Positions 8,461-17,240 of a DNA stretch of 64,000 nucleotides are shown one piece after another (positions within the stretch are counted from its first letter, which is position 1; each line of letters opens with the position of its first letter). The stretch is from Gramella jeungdoensis. GTDB taxonomy: Bacteria; Bacteroidota; Bacteroidia; Flavobacteriales; Flavobacteriaceae. The notes below the pieces were generated by a model, which made no database searches, was not told where the DNA came from, and worked only from the letters and a program-made list of their open reading frames with translations. The stretch covers positions 744,001 through 808,000 of the forward strand of contig NZ_JAMSCK010000001.1 in NCBI RefSeq assembly GCF_023805255.1. Reading direction: 5' to 3'. The translations under genes and the position numbers were made by a program.

Positions 8461-11253
8461 ATGAGATTAATTACAGGGATTATTGTTTTATTCTGTTCCA
8501 TTGCCCTTACAGGAATTATGAGAGGTCAGCAAAGTTCCGGTTGGGATCCCGAGTCTCTGTATGAAGGTATTGAGTTTGAAATGCCTGAAGTGCAGGAGCC
8601 TGTGTTTCCTGATTTTCATGTAAGTATTAAGGATTTTGGAGCTGTGGGTGACGGACTAACTAAAAACACTGAAGCTTTTGAAAAAGCCATTTCTCATACT
8701 GCTTCCAAAGGAGGAGGGAAAGTAGTAGTGCCTAGGGGTATCTGGCTAACGGGGCCTATTCATTTTAAAAGCAATATTAATCTTCACCTGGAAGCAGGAG
8801 CACTTCTGGTTTTTAGTAAGGATTTTGATGATTATCCGTTGGTAAGAACCAGCTTTGAAGGTCTGAATACAGTTCGGAATACTTCTCCCATCACTGCAAA
8901 AGATGTAGAGAATATAGCAATTACCGGTAAAGGAATTATCGATGGAAGCGGAGGAGCCTGGCGGCCAGTGAAAAAAGGAAAAATGACAGGAAGGCAATGG
9001 GATGACCTTCTAGAAACGGGAGGTGTATTATCTGAAGATGGTAAAATGTGGTTCCCTTCTGAAAGCTCGAAAAGAGGTCATGAAAGTACCACTAATTTCA
9101 ATGTGCCAGATAAGATTTCAGAGGAAGAACTACAGGCTGTAAAGGATTTTCTCAGACCGGTAATGGTGAGTATCGTAAAAAGTAAAAAGATCTTATTGGA
9201 TGGTCCAACCTTTCAGAATTCACCGGCATGGAATATACATCCCTTGATGAGCGAGGATATTACTATTAGAAACCTTACGGTAAGAAATCCCTGGTATTCA
9301 CAGAATGGTGATGGTGTGGATCTGGAATCATGTAAAAACGTTGTGATCTACAATAATACATTTGATGTGGGTGATGATGCCATTTGTTTTAAATCAGGTA
9401 AGAATGAAGATGGCCGTGATCGCGGCATACCTACAGAGAATGTGATAGTAAAGAACAATATAGTATATCATGGGCATGGTGGCTTTGTGATAGGTAGCGA
9501 AATGTCTGGCGGAGTTAAAAATGTGCATGTCTCAAACTGTACTTTTATAGGTACCGATGTAGGACTTCGTTTTAAAAGTACCCGAGGCAGGGGTGGGGTT
9601 GTTGAGAACATTCATATTTCCAATATCGATATGATCAATATTCCTACGGAAGCCATTCGTTTCAATCTTTTTTATGGCGGAAATTCACCAATCCTTGAAG
9701 GAGATCAGGATGCTGCCGATGAAAAGAGAGATGAGACTATGATGCCTGTAACCGAAGAAACTCCGTCTTTCAGAAATATCCAAATGAAAAATATCACAGC
9801 TACAGGGTCCAATACCGCTGCCTTTTTTATGGGATTACCTGAAATGAAATTGGAAAATGTGAGTCTGGAAAATGCAGTCCTGGAAGCTGAGAACGGGATC
9901 ACGGTGATTGATGCCAATGATATAAAACTGAAGAATGTCCGGGTCCTGCAAAAGAAAGGTCCCTCGCTCGTACTTTATAACGCTAAGAATGTTGAGCTTG
10001 ATAACTTTGAGTTCAATAGAGATTCAGAACCTTCTATTAGGATTCTCGGGGAGAGTAAGGAAATAGATTTCTCTAAGTCTGAAATTTCAGAAAAGGATAT
10101 TCTAAAAAAGACTTCAGCTTCAGTTAATAAAAAAAAAACTAAAAACTTCATCGAAGTAAAGAATACCCAGGAACTTGTTACAGCTATTGATGATGCTAAA
10201 CCAGGGGATTCCATTTTTGTTCATTCCGGAACTTATAAGCTCACAGAAAGAATCTATATTAATGATTCCGGTGAGCCTTCAGATAGAATTTATTTGATGG
10301 GCGATATTTCAGGTGAGCGCCCTCTACTTGATTTTTCTGCATTGGAAGAAGATTCCTCAAATCAGGGAATTGTTCTTAAAGCCGATAACTGGCATATCAA
10401 AGGGCTTCAGTTTTATAATGCCGGGGACAACGGCCTGCATATTCGAGGCAATAACAATCACGTGGAATTCTGCAGTTTTTTTGAATGTGCCGATACCGGA
10501 CTTCAACTGGATGATGGGGCATCAAATAATACGATTCTTAACTGCGATTCCTTTTTCAATGCAGATTCAAAACTAGAAAATGCCGATGGATTTGCTGTAA
10601 AAATGGATGTGGGATCAGGAAACAAATTTATTGGATGTCGTGCCTGGAATAATCTGGATGATGGCTGGGATGGATATTTGAGGGAAGCCGATAATGTGAA
10701 TACTACCTATGAGAACTGCTGGGCTTTTAATAATGGGTATCTTCAGAATGGCACCGCCGGAAAGGGTGATGGAAACGGGTTTAAAACCGGAGGTAGTGAT
10801 GATAAGAACAGAAAACATAACGCCACTTATACACGTTGTTTAGCCGTAAACAATCTGAATGATGGTTTTGATCATAACAGCAATCGTGGAACGGTTTCCC
10901 TTATCAATTGCTCAGCTACTAAGAATGGACGTAATCTTGCTTTTGCCGAAAAGAACGGCCTGGAAAAGATAATTATTAAAAATACGCTTGTGTTCGGTAA
11001 GCTTGGAAAATACAATGCCGAAATTGAACAGGTTGAAAACAATAGCTGGCAGATGGAGTTTGAAGTTCAGGAAAGTGATTTTGTGTCTATGGATTTTTCA
11101 GAATTAACTGCACCGAGAAAAAATGATGGGAGTCTTCCCGATATTAGCTTTATGCGACCTGTCTCTTCAAGTAAACTGGTAGATGCAGGAATTAAACTGG
11201 AATTGAATTATAAAGGTGAGGCCCCCGAAATTGGAGCTTTAGAAGCCAGATAA
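8461..11253 (+). CDS. GH28-PL9 fusion: polygalacturonase plus pectate lyase
   Basis: This 930-residue secreted protein joins two catalytic beta-helices. Residues 1-22 look like a signal peptide. The GH28 module spans about 50-540, with Asp284 in NGDGVDLE, Asp305/Asp306 in VGDDAICFKSG, His339 in GHGGFVIGSE and a GLRFKS motif. The PL9 module runs from about 562 (NFIEVKNTQELV) to the end. It retains ENADGF, NNLDDGWDGY (calcium-binding Asp cluster known from PL9) and Lys775 in NGFKTGG, which matches the family's catalytic base. The PL9 part closely resembles the separate PL9 at 13983-15257. A single protein would combine hydrolysis and beta-elimination. The frame is continuous, with a short lysine-rich linker near 550-560. 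Confidence 0.9.
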   Translation: MRLITGIIVLFCSIALTGIMRGQQSSGWDPESLYEGIEFEMPEVQEPVFPDFHVSIKDFGAVGDGLTKNTEAFEKAISHTASKGGGKVVVPRGIWLTGPIHFKSNINLHLEAGALLVFSKDFDDYPLVRTSFEGLNTVRNTSPITAKDVENIAITGKGIIDGSGGAWRPVKKGKMTGRQWDDLLETGGVLSEDGKMWFPSESSKRGHESTTNFNVPDKISEEELQAVKDFLRPVMVSIVKSKKILLDGPTFQNSPAWNIHPLMSEDITIRNLTVRNPWYSQNGDGVDLESCKNVVIYNNTFDVGDDAICFKSGKNEDGRDRGIPTENVIVKNNIVYHGHGGFVIGSEMSGGVKNVHVSNCTFIGTDVGLRFKSTRGRGGVVENIHISNIDMINIPTEAIRFNLFYGGNSPILEGDQDAADEKRDETMMPVTEETPSFRNIQMKNITATGSNTAAFFMGLPEMKLENVSLENAVLEAENGITVIDANDIKLKNVRVLQKKGPSLVLYNAKNVELDNFEFNRDSEPSIRILGESKEIDFSKSEISEKDILKKTSASVNKKKTKNFIEVKNTQELVTAIDDAKPGDSIFVHSGTYKLTERIYINDSGEPSDRIYLMGDISGERPLLDFSALEEDSSNQGIVLKADNWHIKGLQFYNAGDNGLHIRGNNNHVEFCSFFECADTGLQLDDGASNNTILNCDSFFNADSKLENADGFAVKMDVGSGNKFIGCRAWNNLDDGWDGYLREADNVNTTYENCWAFNNGYLQNGTAGKGDGNGFKTGGSDDKNRKHNATYTRCLAVNNLNDGFDHNSNRGTVSLINCSATKNGRNLAFAEKNGLEKIIIKNTLVFGKLGKYNAEIEQVENNSWQMEFEVQESDFVSMDFSELTAPRKNDGSLPDISFMRPVSSSKLVDAGIKLELNYKGEAPEIGALEAR

Positions 11254-11261
11254 ATATAAAA

Positions 11262-12068
11262 ATGATGAAAAAGGCAATTGCACTACTTTCTTTTTTGGCC
11301 CTGGGTTTATTAGCATTTACTTCCCAGCAGGAACCTGTAACCGTGTACCTGATCGGTGATTCCACGATGGCCGACTATTCTGGCGATTATGACCCCGGAA
11401 AGGATTATATGAAAACCCGGTATCCATTAATGGGCTGGGGACAGGTTTTTCAGCAGTTTATGATTTCAGACAGTCTGCCTAAAGTTAGAGGATTGATCAA
11501 GGCGGATAGTGTGGTAGTGGACAACAAGGCCAGAGGCGGGCGTAGTACCCGTACCTTTTTCCAGGAAGGTCGATGGCGATCGGTTTTTGAGAATCTGAAA
11601 GAAGATGACCTGGTATTGATGCAGTTTGGGCATAATGATGCTTCGGAAAGTAAGGCAGAGCGTTATGTGAATATTGAAGGTTATAAAGAATTTCTACGGT
11701 TGTACGTGAGTCAGGCGCGCCAGAAAGGAGCTCATCCCATTATACTTACTCCGGTGGCCCGTAATTATCCCTGGAAAGATGGTCATCTTCAGAATGTTCA
11801 TGGCGAATACGACCAGGCTGCGAAAGATGTGGCTGAAGAAATGAATGTAATGTTGATTGACCTTAACCAGCGTTCTATGGATTACTTCTCCCAAAAAGGA
11901 AAGGATTATGTAAGTAAAAATTACTTTATGAATCTGCCGCCGGGAAAATATGAAGCCTATCCTGAGGGACAGGATGATAATACCCATTTTCAGCCCGCGG
12001 GAGCTAAGGCTGTGGCTCAGCTCGTTTTTGATGGAATGAAGGATCTAAAAATAATAGAAAAAGAATGA
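11262..12068 (+). CDS. Rhamnogalacturonan acetylesterase (CE12)
   Basis: This secreted SGNH hydrolase of 268 residues removes acetyl groups from rhamnogalacturonan. A signal peptide covers about residues 1-22. The four SGNH blocks are present: Ser34 in LIGDSTMADY, the Gly in GGRSTRTF, Asn in QFGHND, and the Asp/His pair in DDNTHFQPAGA. CE12 proteins of about 250 residues are typical. Two ATGs are adjacent (11262 and 11265); either gives the same product apart from one Met. Its last four bases overlap the next gene (ATGA), indicating translational coupling with the esterase-CE8 fusion. A second CE12 lies at 15267-16040. Confidence 0.92.
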   Translation: MMKKAIALLSFLALGLLAFTSQQEPVTVYLIGDSTMADYSGDYDPGKDYMKTRYPLMGWGQVFQQFMISDSLPKVRGLIKADSVVVDNKARGGRSTRTFFQEGRWRSVFENLKEDDLVLMQFGHNDASESKAERYVNIEGYKEFLRLYVSQARQKGAHPIILTPVARNYPWKDGHLQNVHGEYDQAAKDVAEEMNVMLIDLNQRSMDYFSQKGKDYVSKNYFMNLPPGKYEAYPEGQDDNTHFQPAGAKAVAQLVFDGMKDLKIIEKE

Positions 12069-13996
12069 ATATTAAATTAAATATGAACCTGAACAAGTAT
12101 ATATTATTTCTAACGTTTCTTGTCTGTTTCATTTTAAAAATTCAGGCGCAGGAACATGAAATAAAACCATATACCGTTGCCGGAACCTATGAAAAACTTA
12201 AAAAGGATTATCCTTTTATCAGACCCGTAGAACCATTAAAATCGGATAATATACTTGCGAAGGAAGACCTGGTTTATAAAAAGATAGGTGAGAGGGAGAT
12301 CAAAGCCGATGTCTATATTCCGAATAACGGCGACAACAGGAAAAATCCGGCAGTATTGCTGATCCACGGTGGAGGCTGGCTTACCGGAAGTAAGGAAAAC
12401 GAACGCGCAATGGCCCAGCATCTGGCCATGAATGGTTATACCGCAGTGACAGCTTCTTACAGACTGGGAACTGAAGCTATCTATCCAGCAGGGGTTTTAG
12501 ATTTAAAAGACGCCGTAAAATGGATGCGTGAAAATGCCGAAGATTTCCAGATAAATAAAGATAAAATTGCAGTGCTGGGAGCCTCTGCTGGAGCACAACT
12601 GGCAACACTGTTAGGTGTCACCCCAAATTCCGAAATATTTAAAACTGAGAATAATAATATTTCAGATGAGGTCCAGGCGATCATAAATGTAGATGGGATC
12701 GTTTCTTTTGTTCATCCGGAAGCCGAGGAAGGCTGGATGGCCGCCACGTGGTTGGGAGGATCTAAAGCCGAGAAATTGGATAACTGGGTAGAAGCTTCCC
12801 CATTGGAATATGTGGATGCTGAAACTCCGCCTACATTGTTTATCAACAGTTCCTATCCGCGCTTTCACGCGGGAAGGGACGATATGACTGAAATATTATC
12901 TGAAAATGTTATTTATTACGAGGTTCATACCCTGGAGAATTCACCTCATTCTTTCTGGTTGATGCATCCATGGTTTGAAAGAACTCTCAATCTTACAGTA
13001 AATTTCCTGGATAAGATTTTTAAAGATTCTTCTTCAGCCAGAGATACTTATCGTGAAATTACAGTAGCTCAGGATGGTTCCGGAGATTATACTACGATTC
13101 AGGAAGCAATTAATTCTACGCGTGACCTGGGTCCGGGAGAAGTGAAGATTCATATTAAGAATGGAACTTATAACGAGAAACTGGAGATCCCTTCCTGGAA
13201 ACATCAACTTACTTTGATAGGGGAGAGCCAGGAAAATACGATCATTACCAATGATGATTATTCCGGAAAAATGAATCCGCAGACCGGAAAGGAATTTTCG
13301 ACTTTCAATTCGTATACAGTTCTGGTTCGGGGAGATGATATTAAAATTGAGAATCTAACGATCACAAATTCTTCCTGCGGCGAGGGCCAGGCGGTGGCCC
13401 TGCATGTGGAAGGAGATCGTTTTGTAATAAAGAACTCTAATATTCTGGGTTGCCAGGATACCATTTATACGGCAACTGAAGGCAGTCGGCAACTATATCT
13501 CAATTGCTATATTGAAGGAACTACAGATTTTATTTTTGGAGAAGCCACGGTAGTATTTAAAAATTGCGCTGTTCATAGTTTGAAAAATTCTTATGTAACT
13601 GCCGCTGCTACTCCTCAAAACCAGGAATTCGGATATGTTTTTATTGATTGTAAACTTACCGCTGCCGAAGATGTGGATGAGGTTTACCTGGGACGTCCCT
13701 GGAGGCCTTATGCTCAAACCGTTTTCATTAATACTGAAATGGGGTCTCATATCGTGCCTGAAGGCTGGGATCCATGGACAGGGGATAAAATGTTCCCCAA
13801 TAAGGAGGAAACCACTTATTATGCTGAATACAATAGCAAAGGTGAGGGAGCTTCACCGGAAACTCGGGTTGAATGGTCGCACCAGCTTTCTAAAGAGGAA
13901 GCAAAAAAATATACGCTTGAAAATATTTTTAGTAATTCCACAGACTGGTACTGGGCTTCCAAGGCCATAAATAATTACGCTAATGATGAGAAATAA
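12065..13996 (+). CDS. Bifunctional alpha/beta-hydrolase esterase plus pectinesterase (CE8)
   Basis: This 643-residue secreted protein carries two esterase modules. After a signal peptide (about 1-28, ending QAQ), residues 60-325 form an alpha/beta hydrolase of the acetylesterase type, with the oxyanion motif HGGGW (101-105) and nucleophile Ser174 in GASAGA. Residues from about 330 form a CE8 domain (ITVAQDGSGDYTTIQEA) with Asp465 in GCQDTIY, Asp488 in EGTTDFIFG and LGRPWRPYAQ. The product could remove acetyl and methyl esters from the same pectin chain. This pairing is inferred; the first module could also act on other acyl groups. The start overlaps the CE12 stop by four bases, and the end overlaps the PL9 gene by 14 bases. 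Confidence 0.9.
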   Translation: MNIKLNMNLNKYILFLTFLVCFILKIQAQEHEIKPYTVAGTYEKLKKDYPFIRPVEPLKSDNILAKEDLVYKKIGEREIKADVYIPNNGDNRKNPAVLLIHGGGWLTGSKENERAMAQHLAMNGYTAVTASYRLGTEAIYPAGVLDLKDAVKWMRENAEDFQINKDKIAVLGASAGAQLATLLGVTPNSEIFKTENNNISDEVQAIINVDGIVSFVHPEAEEGWMAATWLGGSKAEKLDNWVEASPLEYVDAETPPTLFINSSYPRFHAGRDDMTEILSENVIYYEVHTLENSPHSFWLMHPWFERTLNLTVNFLDKIFKDSSSARDTYREITVAQDGSGDYTTIQEAINSTRDLGPGEVKIHIKNGTYNEKLEIPSWKHQLTLIGESQENTIITNDDYSGKMNPQTGKEFSTFNSYTVLVRGDDIKIENLTITNSSCGEGQAVALHVEGDRFVIKNSNILGCQDTIYTATEGSRQLYLNCYIEGTTDFIFGEATVVFKNCAVHSLKNSYVTAAATPQNQEFGYVFIDCKLTAAEDVDEVYLGRPWRPYAQTVFINTEMGSHIVPEGWDPWTGDKMFPNKEETTYYAEYNSKGEGASPETRVEWSHQLSKEEAKKYTLENIFSNSTDWYWASKAINNYANDEK

Positions 13997-15257
13997 TTCA
14001 CGATTTTACTATCTGGGATTGATTTTGATTTCAGCTATCATTTTTTCCTGTGGTAGTGAAAGTATTGAAGAGGAGATAGATAACGGGACCCCCGACACTG
14101 GACAAAACCCTGATCCGGACCCAGACCCTGAGCCCGAAGAATCTTCAGTGATAATCGTTGAGACTCCATCAGAACTTTCTTTGGCTATTTCCAATGCTAA
14201 AGCAGGGGATTCCATAATAGTTAAAGCTGTGACATTTACACTGAACGGAAGAATAAGAATAACCACTTCCGGCCTTTCATCAGAAAAAATAGTTCTTATA
14301 GGAGAAGAATCGGAAAACAGGCCCAAATTCGATTTTTCAGGAATGAGTGAAAATTCATCAAATCAGGGAGTCATCCTTGCCGGGAATAACTGGCATGTGA
14401 AAGGAATCGACTTTGTTGGAGCCGGTGATAATGGAATGAAAATAGAGGGTAGTAATAACCTGATTGAGTTCTGTACTTTTTCAGAATGTGCCGACACCGG
14501 TTTGCAGATTGATAGCGGGGCTTCCAATAATACGATCCTCAATTGTGACTCCTATTTTAATGCTGATTCACGTATCGAAAATGCTGATGGTTTTGCCTGC
14601 AAACTTACGGCGGGAACCGGGAATAAGTTTATCGGGTGCAGGGCCTGGAACAATCTGGATGACGGCTGGGATGGATACCTTCGCGGTGCCGACAATATTA
14701 CCACTACATACGAGAATTGCTGGGCCATCAGGAACGGTTATCTGCAAAATGGCGTCGCAGGCGGAGGGGACGGAAATGGTTTCAAGACAGGTGGTAGTGA
14801 TGATAAAGCTCTAAAGCATAATGCAGTTTATACGAATTGTATCGCTGTTGGGAATCTGTTTGATGGTTTTGATCACAACAGCAATAGAGGAGAAGTAACT
14901 ATTCTCAACTGTTCAGCCTATGATAACGGAACGAACTATAATTTCAGCAGTACCAATCCGCTTTCCAAATTAACAATCAAGAATAGTCTTGTTTTAGGAG
15001 AGAAAGGAAGGACAGAAGCTACTGAAACTGATATTTCGTATAATAGCTGGCAGCTGGGGGTTGAGGTTTCTGAAGCAGATTTTAAGAGCCTTGGAATAGA
15101 AGAATTGTTAGGTCCCAGAAAGGCTGACGGAAGTTTGCCTGATGTTAATTTTATGCATTTGGTAGCCGAAAGTGATCTTATAGATAAAGGAGTTGAAGTT
15201 GGATTAACCTATGAGGGTGAAGCACCCGACTTAGGTGCCTTCGAATTTAAAAATTAA
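13983..15257 (+). CDS. Pectate lyase lipoprotein (PL9)
   Basis: PL9 enzymes cut polygalacturonate or rhamnogalacturonan by calcium-dependent beta-elimination. The protein (424 residues) has a lipobox Cys23 (IIFSC), then an acidic Pro/Asp repeat linker (PDPDPDPEPEES, about 44-55) that would extend it from the membrane, then the beta-helix domain. ENADGFACK, NNLDDGWDGY and Lys268 in NGFKTGG match the calcium cluster and catalytic Lys of the family. It is the separate counterpart of the C-terminal half of the GH28-PL9 fusion. The start at 13983 (or the adjacent ATG at 13986) lies inside the end of the previous gene. Confidence 0.93.
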   Translation: MMRNNSRFYYLGLILISAIIFSCGSESIEEEIDNGTPDTGQNPDPDPDPEPEESSVIIVETPSELSLAISNAKAGDSIIVKAVTFTLNGRIRITTSGLSSEKIVLIGEESENRPKFDFSGMSENSSNQGVILAGNNWHVKGIDFVGAGDNGMKIEGSNNLIEFCTFSECADTGLQIDSGASNNTILNCDSYFNADSRIENADGFACKLTAGTGNKFIGCRAWNNLDDGWDGYLRGADNITTTYENCWAIRNGYLQNGVAGGGDGNGFKTGGSDDKALKHNAVYTNCIAVGNLFDGFDHNSNRGEVTILNCSAYDNGTNYNFSSTNPLSKLTIKNSLVLGEKGRTEATETDISYNSWQLGVEVSEADFKSLGIEELLGPRKADGSLPDVNFMHLVAESDLIDKGVEVGLTYEGEAPDLGAFEFKN

Positions 15258-15266
15258 AGCTTTGAT

Positions 15267-16040
15267 ATGAAGAATTTATTAATGTTCTGCCTGCTGTTTT
15301 TTACAGTAATTGTTTCAGCACATGAAAAACCCACGCTTTATTTAATTGGCGATTCCACCATGTCTGATAAAAAGGATCCCGGCAGGAATCCCGAACATGG
15401 CTGGGGCCAGATGCTCCCTGAACTCATGACTTCAGAAATCAATATTGAAAATCATGCAGTGAATGGCCGTAGTACAAGAAGTTTTATTTCTGAGGGGCGA
15501 TGGGAAAAGGTTAAAAACAAGCTACAGCCGGGAGATTTTGTTTTTATCCAGTTCGGTCATAACGATCAGAAAATTCAGGATCCTGAAAGATATACCAACC
15601 CCTTTACTCAGTACAGGGCCAATCTTGAAAAATTCGTTAGGGAGACCAGGGAAAAAGGAGCTAACCCCATTTTGCTTAGTTCCATAGTACGCCGGAATTT
15701 TAACGAATCCGGGGTTCTGGTCGATACTCATGGGGAATATCCTCTGGTTACGAGAATGGTTGCTGAACATATGGACGTCCCATTCATAGATATGCAGTTA
15801 TTAACAGAACAACTTGAAACAGCGTACGGACCTGAGGATTCCAAACAACTACATCTTCACCTTGAACCCGGCCAGAATAATTATGAACCGGAAGGAATGC
15901 AGGATGATACTCACTTATCTGAAAAAGGGGCGAGACTTGTTGCGAGTCTCGCGCTTCAGGAAATCTATAGAAAAGATCTTGAACTCAAAGAATACATCCA
16001 ACCTGAAGTTCTGGAAAGGGATTTGTTTACAAAAGAATAA
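15267..16040 (+). CDS. Rhamnogalacturonan acetylesterase (CE12)
   Basis: This second SGNH esterase (257 residues) has a signal peptide (1-18) and CE12 blocks: Ser30 in LIGDSTMSD, HAVNGRSTRSF, FIQFGHND and the Asp/His pair in MQDDTHLSEKGA. It is a diverged paralogue of the protein at 11262-12068, which has an insertion after the Ser block (SGDYDPGKDYMKTRYPLMGWGQ versus the shorter form here). The two may differ in acetyl position or chain-length preference. Spacing to PL9 is 9 bases and to PL10 7 bases, so all belong to one operon. Confidence 0.92.
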   Translation: MKNLLMFCLLFFTVIVSAHEKPTLYLIGDSTMSDKKDPGRNPEHGWGQMLPELMTSEINIENHAVNGRSTRSFISEGRWEKVKNKLQPGDFVFIQFGHNDQKIQDPERYTNPFTQYRANLEKFVRETREKGANPILLSSIVRRNFNESGVLVDTHGEYPLVTRMVAEHMDVPFIDMQLLTEQLETAYGPEDSKQLHLHLEPGQNNYEPEGMQDDTHLSEKGARLVASLALQEIYRKDLELKEYIQPEVLERDLFTKE

Positions 16041-16047
16041 GAATTAA

Positions 16048-17151
16048 ATGAAAAGATTGATGCAGAAAAGATGTTTGGAATACGGATTTGTACTATTAAT
16101 ATCTTTCTTGGTTTCAATTGGAGGACTAAAAGCTCAGGAAACTGAAAAGTTAAGTTGGCGGGAAGTTCAGCATAGATCCAGGCAATGGTATGCCGGGGAG
16201 GAAGCCCGACAAATTGCCGATAACGTATTGCTTTATCAGCATGATAATGGAGGTTGGCTTAAGAATATTAATATGGCCAGGGAGCTTTCTGAAGCAGAAA
16301 TAGAAGAGCTTGAAATTGAAAAATACCAGGAGATAGGAACCACTATCGATAATGGAGCGACCCATACACAGCTAAGGTTTCTTGCCAGGGTATATAAGGC
16401 TACAGGAGAAAAAAAATATAAGGATGCCTTTCTTCGGGGAATGGATTTTTTACTCCAGGCACAGTACGAGAATGGCGGCTGGCCTCAGTTCTACCCTATC
16501 AGGAAAGGATATTACGACCATATCACATTTAATGACGGGGCCATGATGGGGGTAATGAATCTGTTACGGGATATTGCGAAACAAAAGTCCACTTATTCAT
16601 TCGTAGATAAAAAAAGGGTTCAAAAGGCTCAAAATGCAATTGATAAGGGCTTGGATATTATATTAAAAACACAGGTAAAAGTTGATGGGGAACTCACTAT
16701 CTGGTGTGCGCAACACGATAAGGATGACCTGAGCCCGGCCAAAGCCCGGGCTTATGAGCTGCCTTCTTTAAGCGGAAAAGAAAGTACAGAAATAGTGGAA
16801 TATCTTATGAAGCTGGACAATCCTTCAAAAGAAGTAAAGCAATCCATTAGAAGTGCGGTTAAATGGTTTGAGGAGAATAAAGTAATGGGACTTAAAGTGA
16901 AATGGATAGACGATCCTGATGCGCCGGAAGGTAGGGATAGGATTGTAGTGAAGGATTCTAATGGTGGTCCGCTCTGGGGAAGATTTAATGAAATTGAAAC
17001 CGGCCGGCCTATTTTTGTTGGACGGGATGGAAAGATAAAGTATCATCTAAATGAAATAGAAAGAGAACGACGGGTAAATTATAATTATATCGATAATTAT
17101 GCAGAAGATCTCTTATACCGGAAATATCCTGAATGGGAAAAGACACATTAA
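16048..17151 (+). CDS. Pectate lyase (PL10)
   Basis: PL10 lyases cleave polygalacturonate by beta-elimination using an alpha/alpha toroid. The 367-residue protein has a signal peptide (about 1-30, ending LKAQE) and the family's signature segments: DNGGWLKNINMA, GTTIDNGATHTQLRFLA, ENGGWPQFYP, HITFNDGAMMGVM, LTIWCAQHDK and ARAYELPSLSG. The length is typical of a single-domain PL10. It lies 7 bases after CE12 and is followed by an 89-base gap with a 7-base-stem hairpin. Confidence 0.93.
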   Translation: MKRLMQKRCLEYGFVLLISFLVSIGGLKAQETEKLSWREVQHRSRQWYAGEEARQIADNVLLYQHDNGGWLKNINMARELSEAEIEELEIEKYQEIGTTIDNGATHTQLRFLARVYKATGEKKYKDAFLRGMDFLLQAQYENGGWPQFYPIRKGYYDHITFNDGAMMGVMNLLRDIAKQKSTYSFVDKKRVQKAQNAIDKGLDIILKTQVKVDGELTIWCAQHDKDDLSPAKARAYELPSLSGKESTEIVEYLMKLDNPSKEVKQSIRSAVKWFEENKVMGLKVKWIDDPDAPEGRDRIVVKDSNGGPLWGRFNEIETGRPIFVGRDGKIKYHLNEIERERRVNYNYIDNYAEDLLYRKYPEWEKTH

Positions 17152-17153
17152 AA

Positions 17154-17173
17154 CTGGTAAGTGCCATTACCAG
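17154..17173 (+). other. Hairpin between PL10 and the esterase gene
   Basis: CTGGTAA and TTACCAG form a perfect 7-base stem with a 6-base loop, starting three bases after the PL10 stop. There is no T-run after it. It may stabilise the upstream mRNA or weaken read-through, but is not a standard intrinsic terminator. Confidence 0.4.
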
Positions 17174-17240
17174 GTCTGGAGGCGGCGCCTTTAATAGACG
17201 TATTCAGCCTGATGAGAGAAGAATTACTTAAAAAAACAAT

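Noticed and set aside
17160-17231. Short open frame of 23 codons between PL10 and esterase genes
   Set aside because: No start codon, different frame from PL10, overlaps a hairpin; no recognisable family. Not called as a gene or as a pseudogene fragment.
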